NCBI GenBank assembly: GCA_963922205.1
Contig: CAWUHX010000028.1
Coordinates: 62,001 to 126,000 of the forward strand
DNA: 64,000 bases
Direction of reading: 5' to 3'
Source of the DNA: Romanomermis culicivorax
Lineage: Eukaryota; Nematoda; Enoplea; Mermithida; Mermithidae
Under the pieces are notes generated by a model, which worked only from the letters and a program-made list of their open reading frames with translations, ran no database searches and was not told the origin of the DNA. Below are positions 28,131 to 42,291 of the stretch, piece by piece (positions within the stretch are counted from its first letter, which is position 1; each line of letters begins with the position of its first letter). A program made the translations under genes and the position numbers.

Positions 28131-31100
28131 CGTGCATTTTGTCCTTCCCCTGGCATCAACTACAGTAAAATTTTTCTGTATGAAAATTATATGCACATGA
28201 TTTCAAATGTAAAAAAATGGTAAACCAATAGCATTCTAACTCCCGACTATTTCAAATCACCTGCCTCTCACACTAGCTGGAAAATAGTGAGGGAGGAATA
28301 TTATAGTCATTTTCAGAACTATAAAGAAACCTGGGATTGGTTACACTAACCCAACATCAGGATAATCTCAACATCGGGATTAAATTGATGATCCTGATGT
28401 TGAGCTAATGTCCAAATTATTCTCTTCCAACGCACAAACAACACTCACTTCAGGATTAAGTAATACTGAGGTTTAAGTTCGAGTTTGGGAATCGCAGAAA
28501 TTTTTATCGTAGCTAGCACGTTAGTGCTAGACTAAATATGTTTCGTTTTGGGCACGCCAATTTTCACGTTTAAGGCAAGATTTCTGAAAAACTATGAGAC
28601 ATCCAAAGCTGAAATTTGGCAACAACATAGAACTCGATGCGGGCTACAATGTGGTATTACTTAGAATACTGTAGACATACTGTAGCTAAAGTCATGAGAC
28701 AAACTAGAGTACTGTTTTGCCACCTTTTCATAACTAACGATTATTCTAACCGGTTAGCTCGATTGTGGTATTAATATCTTCAGTAGGGTCATATCTCGGG
28801 ACCACTACGAAATTTTTTCGAAATATGCAAATGCGACCTTATTTAAGTGTAAAAAAAAATCTCAAAACTCCGACCAGTAATAACTTTGCGAATATTTAGT
28901 CTTTCTAGACAATTCTTGTTCCGTTGGATGCAGCTCCATGAGTTGTACATGATACTGACTGGCAGTTTGAAAATTTGCAGTGTAAACTTAATTATCATAG
29001 AAAATATGCAAATTTGGCCAAGTTGGGGTAGATGACCGCACAAATATCTCGAGTTGTATAAGTCCTAGAAAGCTAATTCTTTTTTTTTGTTCGATAGCTG
29101 AGTGAAATGTCCAGAGTATACGACCTTAACATCTAGTATGTGCAGTGTAAAGAAAGTGTAAACAAAGCAAAAATGTCCATTTAAAAAATTTTTTGCGATT
29201 TTCAGATCTTTTGTTGCACCATTGAACCGAGCTTCTTTTTCTACCCCCCCAGTTTTGATATTTTTTTTTGTAAAAACGCATAGTGCGTTTGAAATTTGCA
29301 TAAATGTTGTTTACAAAAAATTTTTTCGATTCATCGATTTTAAGTAGAGCCGTTGCAAAGAGCGTATTTTGTTGTCCGTGGTGCTAATTTTTGTTTTTCG
29401 AAATATCTCAACGTACGCTAAAAATTTGCATAAATGATATATGCCAAAAAAATGTAAAATTTGCCACATTTTAGTGGCGTTCGTACTATACTTCGAAAAT
29501 ACACTTTTTCAGCAAAGAACTTTTTACACCTTCCTTGCAGGAGCTTGAAAGTACGATATTTATCTGAAAATGCCAGGAAATAGCAAGAAGGAGAATATGT
29601 TTTTCTTTTCTGCTTGTTTCACTGGCTTAAAAGTTCGATATTAGGCCTCCCCATCATTTCATTTCAGCAAAATTCTAACTGAAAAAAACTTTCCATTTTC
29701 TGAGAAACATATACGCGCCCAGTTTTTTAAAAGACAAAACGTTTTAAGCCTCTGCTCATGAAATTCACTTGTCTTGTAGCAATTTTTACGATCTACATGA
29801 TTACTGTATGTAAAATACATACTTCGTTTTCATGATAGAACACACGTGATGCCTCTAACTGCATGTATAAAATTCATTACAGGCTTGTACAAAAAAGTGC
29901 TATAATTGACAAAAACTATACAGAATAACCATTCTCTAATACTAGGAAGTGCCAAAAGATGAATATGTTTCTCCTTGTCCCATATTTCACTGAGCAAAAT
30001 ACTATACTTCGTTTCCGAGGACCTGGTTGTAAACTCACCGTATTCTTGATTCACAGGTATTGTTTTCTCGAGTTTAAAACACGGGAATTTAAATTTCTAA
30101 TACGATTAATGCCACTTTAAACTTATTTGAAACTATGCTTTAGCTAATTTTACTCAAATAATGTTCGCCAGTCTCCCAAAAATCGCCGTCAACAGAAATT
30201 TTGCTGTTTACCAGCAATTAATTTTTCGAATGTGTTTCAAATTGTGTAAATTCGTTGTCTTGCGAATCATAATACTGTAGGTTTACAACCCATTTTCAAA
30301 TAAATATTTATTTGCTTTAGAGATAAGAAAATTATGCGAAAATGTTAGTGCAACCCGACAGCTCGAGCTTGAGATAATCTCGACATTGAGCTCGTTATAA
30401 TCCTGATGACATTCAAATTATACCGAGTCGCCTTTATGTTCGATATTACCTTGAACTCGAGCTCAGATCCTTTAGTGCAACTGTGCCTTGGTTACAGTCA
30501 TTGGGCACCGATCTGCAAATGGGATTCAGCCGTGCGTATATTAGGGGTATGCGCCAAATCCCGTATCCGGTTCTCCCCGCCTCTACTGGCACTCCCACTT
30601 TTTTGAAAGCAGGACGGGAGCGACAGGGATGGGTGAAATTGCTTCCCGTCTGCAATCCCGAATAAAGCGCTCTTTCTGCAATTTCAGTTTAAATCCAAAA
30701 ACTGTGAATGATGCTATTTTGTTCAATAGTTAAATAGAAAAGAATAAATTTGTTTGTAGTTTGGAATCAGTAGAACTTTTGGAGTGAATTCTATACGATA
30801 TGTTATATATAAAATGAGTGAATAAACGTATCTTGCACAATCGATTTAGCTCTTAGAAGACTCTACTGTAGCTTTTTTTCTAAAATAGCTGAGTGGGATT
30901 TTATGTGCCACTTTACCACAGTTGATTCCTTTTGTTGACACCAAATTCAGTAAAATTGTTTAACACAGTTGGAAGCAAACATGTGTGACAGGGGACATGG
31001 GGGTACAAACTTCCACAAGGGTTTTGAAACTGCAAAATTTGTTATGCAAAAAATTTTTTGGTCAACTTTTTTTGAATTTTTTGTCTCAAAAAACGCCAAA

Positions 31101-31149
31101 AAACCAAGGTCCACCCCTGTACTCTCCTAAAAATTTTAGAGATGCACAT
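28131..31149. other. Intergenic DNA, no gene supported
   Basis: No coding region is supported. Blocks of the CTCGAGATAATCTCGA palindromic family occur at about 28330-28480 and 30350-30470. The remainder is AT-rich and unremarkable to my eye. Confidence 0.4.
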
Positions 31150-31360
31150 GTTTGGTTGGAAAGTGTGTTGCAGCACTCAGCCGCAGAATATACTTTTTCA
31201 CAGGCATGGAATGAAAATCCAATATAAAGAAAGTGGATTTTTTTCAACTTTGACCCAAGTTCTCAAAAATCTAGTCCAGTTCATTTCTAGCATGGAAACT
31301 ATCGAAGCAAGTATATTCTTCTTTTTTCTGCCCCATAGGGGCATTTTCTAATAAACTAGT
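31150..31360 (-). repeat. Dispersed repeat, inverted partner of 27936-28130
   Basis: See the partner entry. Together they form a separated inverted repeat with a spacer of about 3 kb. Confidence 0.7.
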
Positions 31361-31547
31361 TCACCTCTTTTCAGTGGGCCTCAACCGTGCACGAAAACCT
31401 TCGTAGAAGAACATTGAAGTTTTAAATTTGGTCATCTTTACGTCAAAAAAAACAATAAAAAACAATCTTCAAGCTCGAATTCTCGCTTTCGGTAAAACTA
31501 AAAGATATATAAACCGCATAGAACTTAAAAAACGTTGTAGACAGACT

Positions 31548-32200
31548 GAAAAGTGACCATATCTATTGAATTCCTCATGGTCTAGGATCCCTCAACCTCA
31601 AAAATCGCAGAAATACATTTGTTTACACTCAGTATGATTTTTTGTGTAAAGTGATCACATTCATTAAATTCCTCGTGATCGAAAACCCCTTCCACAAAAA
31701 ATCACAAAAATATGTTCCTTTACGCCCCATATAGTTTTTTTGTGTGAAATGATGCATCCATTGAATTCTCTGCAGTCGAAAACCCCTTCCACTGAAAAAT
31801 CTCGAAAATACGCCTGTTTACTCACGGGATAATTTTTTGTGTAAAGTGATCACATTCATGGAATTCATTGTGGTCGAAAATCCCCTGCACAAGAAAATCA
31901 CGGAAATACGCTTGTTTACACTCGAGATAATTTTTTGTGCAAAATTATCGCATTCCTTGAATTCCCCCGTGGTCGAAAATCCCCCCCACCAGAAAATAAT
32001 TACGGCAATACGTTTGTTTACACCAGGGATAATTTTTTGTGTAAAGTGACCACATCTATTGAATTCCCGCGCGGTCGAAAACTCCCTGCACTGAAAAATC
32101 ACGTAAATACGCTTGTTTACACCTGGGATAATTTTTCGTGTTAAGTGACCGTGTCCATCGAATTCCCAATGGTCGAAAACTCTTGCAGCCCAAAAATCTC
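31548..32200. repeat. Tandem array of about 100-bp units
   Basis: Six full units plus a partial one, recognisable from GATAATTTTTTGTGTAAAGT at about 31633, 31730, 31829, 31925, 32027 and 32127. Each continues with a GAATTC-containing stretch, a GGTCGAAAA(A/T)CCCC motif and a TACGCTTGTTTACAC end. The short ORFs over it on both strands are by-products of repetition. Confidence 0.85.
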
Positions 32201-34925
32201 AATACGGCTACCAGTTCAATTGAAACTGCAAAAAATTAGTAGTGCATTATGCTGCAAAAAATTATTTTTTTGAAGCCGTAAGTATTACATAACAAAATAG
32301 GGGAATTTGGCGTTTTCCGGGACTTTGGACCACCATTTGATTGAATTGAGGCCATATTTTTAAAAAATGAAAAATCGCATTTGAGATTGCATCCCCAAGA
32401 TGCTTAGGCCCAAGTATGGAGCTTGGATATGACACACCCATTCCTGGGCATGGTGGAACTGGGAGGCCTTAAAAAGTGCGTTTTTTGCATGTTTTGGGGC
32501 CCCACCGAGCACCACTTGCAGATAGAGGCGAAATGACAAAAGGCACCCCATAGTTTGTCCATATGCCCGAAATTATGAAAAAACCCGAAGGTTCTAGCTC
32601 TTACCGTTTTGGCTCTCGGATGGGTGGGACATGAAATTTGGGGGCCAAGTATATTATAAGTTGACGCTACTGCGCCACCTATGATGAATGGAGTATAGTA
32701 ACTGAATTTTTCAGTCGTCCAGTCTCATGACTTGAATGATTTAAAGTGAAAAATACTACGGTAAAAGCTTTGTGTAAAAATTTCAGAAAACAATATTTGT
32801 TTTGGCCATTTCAAATCTACGAACATTTCATATAAAAATGGACTAAATGTTCCTGTTCGATGTTTGAATTGTCACCAATTTCGGTCTGAATAGGAGATCA
32901 TGGAGAAAAGTTATAGTGTAACGTTCTTCTTATCTTAATGAGTTATCAAAAATACAACAATATGTGATTTCAGAAATCACTTTCTGGGGCAGATTTTTGC
33001 TTCCTGTAATTATCATTTTTCATAATTGCCCACGCAGTTTGAAGCCTTCAACCGCATCTTATCACATTATCTTGTATTTTCTTTTCAAGTGTCCCCATAG
33101 TTCACTTTCCTGAAGTTTCGAAGACAGCGAAATTGGCCAGTTGAAAGCTTTTGCATCTTTTATCCCTCAGCTAGCGAATATTGTTAAATCTCTGCATGAT
33201 ACTCATAATAGAACTTAAACTTTGCTAGCAGAATCCATGCCGCGGTATTTTTTAGAGAAATGACTGTAATCTCGCAGCGTGGGGCTGCTTTGATACTCTA
33301 CCGTGCGAATCACCTTCTGTCATTTTGACTGGCTGGTAATTGGTGGAAAAGTGAGCTAAATAATGACTGTAATTTATCGTTTACCGAACTTTTTTGTGTA
33401 TTTTGTGTAGCTTATCCTACAACTCAGGTTTCTTATGGGCATTATGCGACAAGAAATTTTTATTTATAACTGCTGTTTATAAAATGTTGAAAAATAACAA
33501 AAATCATTAATGTCGTCAAAACCGTAAAAAACAAGGCCTTTGCTATCGAACATTTTATTCAAAAACTTGTTGGAGAGTACGTTTCCAAATTTTCGGTCCC
33601 ATGTGACATAATGATTGGCAGAAAATCGTAAGAATATGAAATTTTACTTGCATTCCACTTGATTCAGAAGCATTTTAAGAAAAACGAATCGTACTTTTTT
33701 CAACTTGCTTTTTTTTCTCAACTTTTCACTCAGTTTACTATTGAAGTCAGTGAAACTAGTTTGTAAGAACTTTAGAAGAAAACTTAAAAGCAATAAAGAA
33801 AACAATAGAGAAGATAATAATGTTAGTTGCTAGTGGTGTTAAAAAGCTGCACTTCGTGATACGATTTTTAATGTATGGATGTGGTTCTATGTTTAAACGA
33901 AGCACTTGATTTGACCCATCTTTCGATACTCGTACACCTGTTAGCACGCATAATTCATCGGAGATTAAGTTTCTTGCTATCAACTTGGTATTACATATGG
34001 AAAAATGGGAATGAATACAAGACGACTTTTCTACTCTTTCTAATTTTGAAAAAATGGAATTTTGTAAGTGTCAACGTGTCTCAAAAATAATTTGAAGAAC
34101 TTTCATTATACTTTTCAAATACGAGCCAAATTATCTCACAATCTATTATTCTGATGTTATGCATACTAAAATATAAAATTCGGTAATCATGTACATGCTT
34201 CTTCCGTGAGGAGAGCTTCGGAAAGCAAAATAATCCGTAGGAATTGAAGAGCAGATAATGAACCTGGTTGTTGCGCTATTTGGAAAAAATAGACTAAAGA
34301 ATTACCTTTTTGGTTCATTTCTTGACGTGTTCTAGATGATCCGGTTACAGTATCCCGTTGCGTATAAGAAGAAAAACAGAAACAATGATACTTCGAACTT
34401 TCACATTAATTAGAATGTTTGTGATTCCACGCTCCACTGCCTGGATTACTTATTTATTGGGTTTTATTAGGCGGACGTTAGGATATTTCTGCATAAAAAA
34501 CGAATCATAAAAATTGGTTGTTATTACTATTAGTTATGTAGCAATTTTTCAAAGAGTGTTGGAAAACTGCCCGTATGAAAATACTACGGCATTTGTGAAA
34601 GTCGCAATACAGGCATAAAAAGTCGAGATATCTAGTTATCGAATAAACCGTTCAAAGATGTTCGCCTTATTTAGATCAAATATCAATCACTTTTCACCGC
34701 TTAGCATAAAGTTAAAATTTGAACCAAAAAAATTTAACTGCATCAATCTTCTATCTGTATTTTCATTTCTAAACTATCAGTTCATTTTTTTGGTATATTC
34801 AAAATTATACATGTACATGGGGGATTTTTCATTAACGTTAATTTTAACAAAAATCATTAGTACTAATAAATTTAGAAATGTGCTAGTCTTCAAGTTGTTG
34901 TATAAAGTGCAACAGAAACTATTTA
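32201..34925. other. Intergenic DNA, no gene supported
   Basis: AT-rich. A diverged MITE-like stretch is visible at about 32700-32850, and an inverted fragment of the TAGTCTG MITE interior at about 33590-33690. No coding signal is supported. Confidence 0.4.
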
Positions 34926-35785
34926 AACTTGGCGTCCATCCTAACTATGCGTCTAACTTGGTGTCTGCCCTAACTTGGCGTCCGTCTTAACCTGGCGTAT
35001 TATATGACTTGGATCAAAATAGGCTCATGTGCTTAATCAAATTCACCTTTTATTGACTATTGGAAACGATGCACTTGCGAGTAATACAATCATTACAGTT
35101 TAGGACTTTTTGGATTTAGGTAAATTTTACTCACATTTTTCTGTGTACAGAAAAGGCTTCCAATGAAGGAAGCACATAGTTTCACAGAGAAACATTTCAT
35201 TTTTGCATGCAAACTCACATCTTCCCAGAATTTTGAAAACTTCAGCGTTCTCAAAATCTAACAGACTTTACGTAAAAATTTCCAATCGAATTTGGGGCTA
35301 AGTAAAGTTTGTCTATTGCAGTGTTCTGTAAAACATCGGTGATTTTGAAAGGCAAACTTTATTTCCTTGCAAGGTAATACTTGTATGAAAGCAGAGTCAC
35401 TCCCGATCATATTTATTTGTATAAGAAAAAGCAGAAAAAACGATTAGCCAATGGCGTAGAAGTAAAATAATTTGAATGTACTCAGTTAGTACGCAAATTA
35501 TGGATAGGGCTACCTAAATAAAGGGTCTCAGAGGAGGAAAAGAAGGATAATACGTAATAAAATTAAAAACAAAGAACAGATATAGATCGGAAATTTGAAG
35601 CTCGAAAAAATGAAAAAATGTAAGAATCAATTTAACTTCGATTTTATAATGCATTGGACGCCAAGTTGGGGATGGACGTCAAGTTAGGACAGACGCCAAG
35701 TGAGGATTTTTTTTCAACACTGGACGCCAAGTTGGGACGGACGCCGAGTTATAATGGGCGCCAATTTGAGATGGACGAGATTTGA
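34926..35785. mobile_element. Fold-back-type element with subrepeat arrays at both ends
   Basis: The left end (34926-35005) has four degenerate AACTTGGCGTCCATCCT units. The right end (about 35652-35785) has six units of the complement (GGACGCCAAGTTGGGA). Inverted termini made of short subrepeats around an AT-rich centre are the hallmark of fold-back elements. No ORF lies inside. Confidence 0.7.
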
Positions 35786-38700
35786 GATGGCGATAGAACT
35801 GTGTTCCATAGTAATTTTGCAGTTTCAATAATAAATCGATTTTCGGTAATTCAATGTGACGAACACTTCAACCCGAATAGTATGAAACTGTTGCAGTATT
35901 TACCTAGCCGTGTTTCACTGCATCTTTGTTATTGCACCTCTAACTTCTATAAAACACAAATTCGCCATTTCACAACTGAAGTTTTACTACAGGACCGGGT
36001 ACCAATAAACAGTATGATCCTGAGCTCGGGATCGCGGACTTTTTTGCCCACAAGATATATAAAAAGTTCTCCATTATCTCGTTTACTGCAACCGGCCCCA
36101 TGATCAGTACTGAATTCGTTAAAACATGCTAGAAAAGTTCATTCAGTTTTCATCAAAGGCGAAGCATGTGTACAGTAAGGTAGGAATCAGCTTAAATCTA
36201 CCGTCTGTTACAATTGATTTGGAATGGACATCAAAAAAGCTATGGTTTACGGTAACTCGTAATTCTTAGGCTCAAATTTTGAGGCGATAACTCAAAATAT
36301 TATTGCAGCTGAAAGGCTATGACAAGCATTTGATCCTAAAGCAGTTACAAAATATACACATGCTGGCCGTGAACATTTGAAGAATGAAGAATGAATTTTT
36401 ACGGTTTTCTCACGTACACTAATCAATCTTGTTGACTTCATAACTTCTGCAGCTTTTATCGTGCCCCTGATTCCTGTTGAGATTTCTTCGAAACCATGAA
36501 CTGTGAGCAATTGTACATCATGCAGGTGAGAAACAAAAGATTGAAACTCGAGTTATTGTCGGAAACTGATGCATTTTTTATTAACAGTCATGACTCCAGA
36601 CCTTTTTTCACATCACCAGACCGAATTGATGTGGTTTTTTCTGATTTTTCTATCATTATATCCCTATTTTCAAAGTTGATTTAGCAGAGTATGAAATTTT
36701 TTGGTGGTTCAGCTATCAGACATGTTTTTTATTTTTCAATTGGTCAATTTGTTGTTTTATTGTTGGTTGAGTTATTGTCTTTTTTGTAGTTTATCCAAAT
36801 GTCATTTTTAGCAGTGATTCAACAGTTCAATATACTTTTGTTGTCTCACGTTACGTAGATCTTTCCTATCAATGGGATACTCCCAGAAAAGAAATGTCGG
36901 ATACATTATTCTAGTGTGGTACCATTTTGTTCGAAAACTCTTTTTTGACTAGAAAACTGCAGTTGAGAGCTTTTTGAAGTTGAGATCTTCGATTATTTAG
37001 CAAGAGGTGCACATTGTTGATTCAATCTGAAATACAATTCAGTTCAATGAATTTAGTCTTTAAAAAAATCCTGTGTCCTGTTACTTCAAAACGTAACAAC
37101 AAAAGAAGTGCAAAAAACAACGTGAAAAATGCAAAATCAGAACAAATTATTTATTAAATAAGGAGAAATAAACCTAAAACTTGCTAGGATGCTGATCACT
37201 CCAAACTGCAACGATTCAACCGCAAAGTAAGAGTAACTTATTGCTGGAAGAATCCGGAAACTTTAAAAAAGTAACCAAGTGATGGTAGTCATCTCAGCTC
37301 CAAAGTTTGAAATATTCGTTGTACTTTTCCACTTACTTTTATAGATTCTTTCATCATTTATACGTTGGAATCATGTTGACAAAAGTAACGATCTTATAGT
37401 TCTACATCATTCATAAAATCTAAGTGATTCGTCCTATCCTGAAAATTTCCTTCACGTTTAATATGTCGATTTATCAATCATTAACGCAAAAAAATCATTT
37501 TTAACAATCAACGATAATAAAAAACCAAAAAAGTTCGGACTTAAACCGGCTCGATAGGAAAGTTTACTTTTGTGTGTGGCTGAAACCGACGTCGGGGTCA
37601 GGATTAAATGAAAAATGTTAGTGAAACCCAACATCTTGGGCCAGGGTTTAAACCCGAGCTCGAGATAATCCCGACGTCGAGACAATCTCGAGCTAGGGAT
37701 GATCTCGACGTTAGTGAAACCGCTGAAACCGAGGTTTTATGTTTTGTGGTCGAGATAATTTCGAGCTCGAGCTTAAACCATTTTAGTGAAACCGGCCCCA
37801 GATCTAGTATTTTATATCATTCTCCAACCGGTACATGCTTTGCCATTCATAATTGAAATGCTTAAACCAAATTGGAAGCACCGTTTTTTGTCCTCGAAGA
37901 TTTTTTCCACATGAGAACCATACCCAAAATTTTTTTCCTCATTTTCCAAAAATTTTCCACATTTTTAAAAATGCTTATAATGTGGCTACGGATGCTTTTT
38001 TGTGCATTTTAGGAGCATACCCAAGCATTTTGTTGTATTTGTAGTCAGAAACCTGCAAAAATGAGGAAAAAAATTGAGAAAATTCTGGTTATGTTAGTCA
38101 AAATGAGCTCATCAAGATTATATTGGTGTTCTATAGGAGCGGATAAAGCAAGTAAACGGTAGAGTTCTCATGAATTTATCCGCTATCAACATTTCTGTGA
38201 TACCGATTAGAATCATCTAATTTTATTTAGTTCTTGTTGCGGCGCGAAGCGCCGGAAAAATTTTTGGATTTTTACTTTCTAAAACGCCGGAAAATGAACC
38301 TTCATAACGTTGGGAAATAAATTAAAATCAGACTGATGAAGTGTAATTTGCTCCCCATTCCGGCGAGAAGCGCCGGAAAAATTTTCGGGTTTTTGTATTC
38401 TAAAACGCTGAAAAATAAATCTCCCCAACAGATAATTCGTGAACAAATGTTTTAAAATCGCGTTCTAGAGTAATCTCTTCAATTTCCACCTTCAGTAAAC
38501 GCAAAAGTTCAGATTGCAAACGTTAAAAAAATTACAATCATCGAAAGAAAAAATTGAGAGACCTGATGAAAAATCTCTATTTTTGGCGACATAATTGACT
38601 GTAAACGATTAGAAAATGAAACGAGCTAACTTGATTGATAGAAACTGTTGAGCATTAATTAGTAAGTCGAAGTAGATATGCTAACGGCCGCGCCTGATAG

Positions 38701-41700
38701 AATATAGTTATAATTATACCCATGACCGGCGCTTCGCGCCGGAAAATTTTGAGATTTTGACCTTTTAAAGTCCACTAAAACGCATCTTTTCGGTTTAGAG
38801 TTCCCCAAAATTTTTTCCACAATGAGAACCATACCCAAAATTTTTTTCCTCATTTCAAAATTTTTTTCCTCAAAAGACTTCATTTGAGGAAAAAAATGGT
38901 GATTGGAAGATGCGTGATAAACTCTTTCTTGGTTCACTGCTGTTCGCGCAGAACATGCTCAGAATGCAGTTGTCCGGAATCGATTGATAGTGAAATGGCA
39001 TCATATGACCCTGGAATGAAGGAAAACAAGCTCTGGGGGTCATCTTCGATAACATTTTTGAAAGGAATTGCGTTGAAACATTAGCGTGCTCTCCAGGATC
39101 AAAGCACTGAGATGATAAAATTCCAACAGATCGCATTGAATGAAATTGGTATAAAAATTTCTTGAACATGCCCGTTACGGCACAAAAACATGTCTTTCAA
39201 AGTCAATAAATCCTTGCAAACTGACTATTGAATATATTTCGTTTAGCTGAAAATAAAAATCGTGGTAATTCTAATATGAAGAAGAACAAGTTCAATACTG
39301 TATATCAATGTAATTTATTATATAAATACATCAAACGGTATCCCATGTCATGAGATTATTCGATTTTGTTAAATTTTGAAGATTGAACAATCAGATACAA
39401 GACAATCACTTTTTTACGAGTGCATCTTTTGGTTCCGTTTGTGTTAACGCATTTATCTTCTCAAAAAAAACATCAAGTGGAGTATATATTAAGTAAAAGA
39501 TATTTCAGATTCCAGAAAGTACCAGGCTAATTAAAATCTCATCTCATTTGTGGTCGAATTTGAACTTTATCAATAAGATTTTATGACAAATGCAGGCCTA
39601 AACGCAATAGTTTTGTACGTTGTAGATAAACAATCACGATTTTTTTTTGTTTTTACCCACGAACTGATTTACTGTGACAAGTGCAACATAGATCAAACAG
39701 AAACAATATTAATTTGTCTACATTCACAGCCAAAAACAGGAGACTTGAGTTAAATTTTATCTGCAATTTGAACATTTTCTTCCTTCTAATTAACTGATGG
39801 ATCTCCTTTTTCATTACATAATAAGAAATCAAAGTGCGTATATCGTTTGGCATTTCTTTAGGAGAAAGTTTATTTTTCCAAATAATGTCTTTCAATCTGT
39901 TTTGCTTCATGTTCAAAGTTCCTTGTTTGATTAGAAAGTTTTTCCAGTAAGACTCCAAGAATCCATATTATGAGAAACCGGCTAAGGTTTCCGTCCTCCT
40001 CGAAATTCAAAACAGATTAAGGCTAACACTCATATGCGTGAGCCAGAAAGTCGTCAGGCGCGACGGAAACTGAGCCTGGTTTGATATGCTTCTTTTACGC
40101 ACGTTTTTGCTAATGAACAACCATTTTGCACTTATAGGGCATCCAAAGGTTGATGGAATATTTAAAAGAGTCTTGCCTTTTTCTGTGGGTTCTCTTTGGA
40201 GAGTCTAAACTTATACTTTTTACAGTGCATTCGAGAGCCTTGAGCAACCTCAATGTTTTTCCAAGTAGACCTGAAATTTACATAAATCTCAGGAATAATG
40301 GTAAGTTAGCGTACACCTGATCTCAGCAACCAAAGAAGATTAGCGCATGTAAATACATTCAATCGATAGATCTTCCTAACAAATGTTACACTGTTCATAG
40401 AACCCTACGATAACTGCTCCGAATTCGGGGGATGTTATAATACTTACGGGTTGAAAATGTAATGAGATGCGTTTGCTAAGTAAAAGTTAGCTTTCTGGCC
40501 ACAGTGAGTTGTACCAAATTTCTACCAAATGCATGTTTCAGGAGAATTGTACCAGTCGTTTCGAGACCAGCTGGCCGCAACTTTTAGGCAAATTTTAGAG
40601 TAAATAAAGTTTAGCGACGGAAAACTGCAGGATCAATGTATCTCGCAGTTCACGGATTCCTTGTCCGGCCATTTGGTTAATCTTTTCTCGGGATAATCAC
40701 ACCTTACGCCGGGAAAATACATTTTCATACTTGACCTTGTAGGGGTATTTTTGTTCCCAGCTTTTGTTTATTTTTTACGGCCATGTAATATCTCTGCTAT
40801 TTTTACTACATTTACAAGTTTGTGGACTTGAAATCTTAGTAATTACTTCCTTGATAATATTCGACTGCTGAATATAGTCAGTACAATTTTGTTGGTTGAA
40901 ACGATGAAGAACCGATACGAAAAAGGTAAATCCCTACGAATTATACTCCATTCACTTTGAAATGATCGATACAGGGAATCCATGAATGTAGATTTGATGT
41001 GGAAAAAACTAGTAAGCTTAGTATCTTGATAAATGATAAAAACTTTTTCGTCAGTGAGCGACAAACAGAGCTGCTGAAAATTTCCTTCAATAACGTGGTC
41101 ATTGGTCACACTTCCATGAATAGCATTTAGGTATCAATGCAGTTCTGTCCAAATCGAAAGTAGATAATCATGTTTTGTAATGACCTTGGCCTTTCCCATT
41201 CTCATGATGACATTTAGCGCTTTCCTACAGTATAAACTTTTCACTAAGTAAAAATTGCGTAACAAATTGAAGCTACTTTTTTGGTTTTCGCTGCGTCTAT
41301 CATTTTAAATTAAATAGACTATAATATAGATGAGCTGGAAAGGTACTTGCATGTTGTAGGTTTTATTACAGTTCGCAGCTGAAGACCCAAATATGAACGT
41401 TCCAATTCGACACTGAAAGTAAATCATCACGTGGGTCATCACATCAGTGAACACATTGGCGTCTTTTAAAAATTACTGTAAGACTAACTGGCAGCTTATA
41501 TATTCTCATTATTTACTTCTCATTATTTGATCTTATGTCAGATTACTTATGGTTTCTCAAATAATCACATTCAGGTCAATTCACGCCATATGCGCTAATT
41601 AATTTTCTAGGACTATATTACTATTTCTCTCTTTTTCATTTGTTGGATATTTGTCCAAGAATCTGTTCTTATCGCTCTGTATTAGGTTCAGGTTTTCCTG

Positions 41701-42291
41701 AATCATGTATACAGGATATAAACGCATATGTAATGTGTCGACCAAACGGGATTCTAATTACTGTTTTATAACCAAGTGTGAATATATGCATATCTATACT
41801 ACAACAAGGAGAAAGTGATTTTATAGGCTTTGACATCGTGGAAAGTGAGTGTCCGGTAGCAAAAACTGCTCACGGCATGCGATCATTTTTTCCGCGAAGA
41901 TGATGATGGTGATGATAATAAACCATCTACTCACCAGAAGGAAAATTTCCCATAATTGGTTTTCCGCGAAAATAAGATGCTAATCTTGACATAGATCAAC
42001 AACGCAACGTAATATGCATTCTCGATTTTTGAAGTCTCTTGCGATTAGTTTTTATGCAAATTAGTTACAGTAAATAACGCTTTTTCGGATTGTATGTCAT
42101 TTTGATCCTATTCAAGTCGTAAACTTTCTTTTTTCTGCGCCATACGCTAACAAATCTCACTAGAAAATTAGCTACCTACATAGTACTTGATGTTCAATCT
42201 AGCTTCACTCATATGCAAATGAGGCAACTTGGAAATTTCAGCCGCAGTGCAGTTTCTTTCTACTTGCAAAGATTTGGATCAATTTTCAGTC
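35786..42291. other. Intergenic region with scattered repeats
   Basis: Palindromic-family copies lie at 35990-36105 and 37610-37800 (the latter ending AGTGAAACCGGCCCC). GGCGCGAAGCGCCGG hairpins lie at about 38241, 38361 and, inverted, 38727. A repeated block with GAGAACCATACCCAAAATTT occurs at 37910 and 38820. A fragment resembling the CTCCATTC MITE starts at 40945. No gene is supported. Confidence 0.45.

Noticed and set aside
31818-32144. Overlapping frames with repeated GRKSP or FSTT motifs
   Set aside because: By-products of the 100-bp tandem array.
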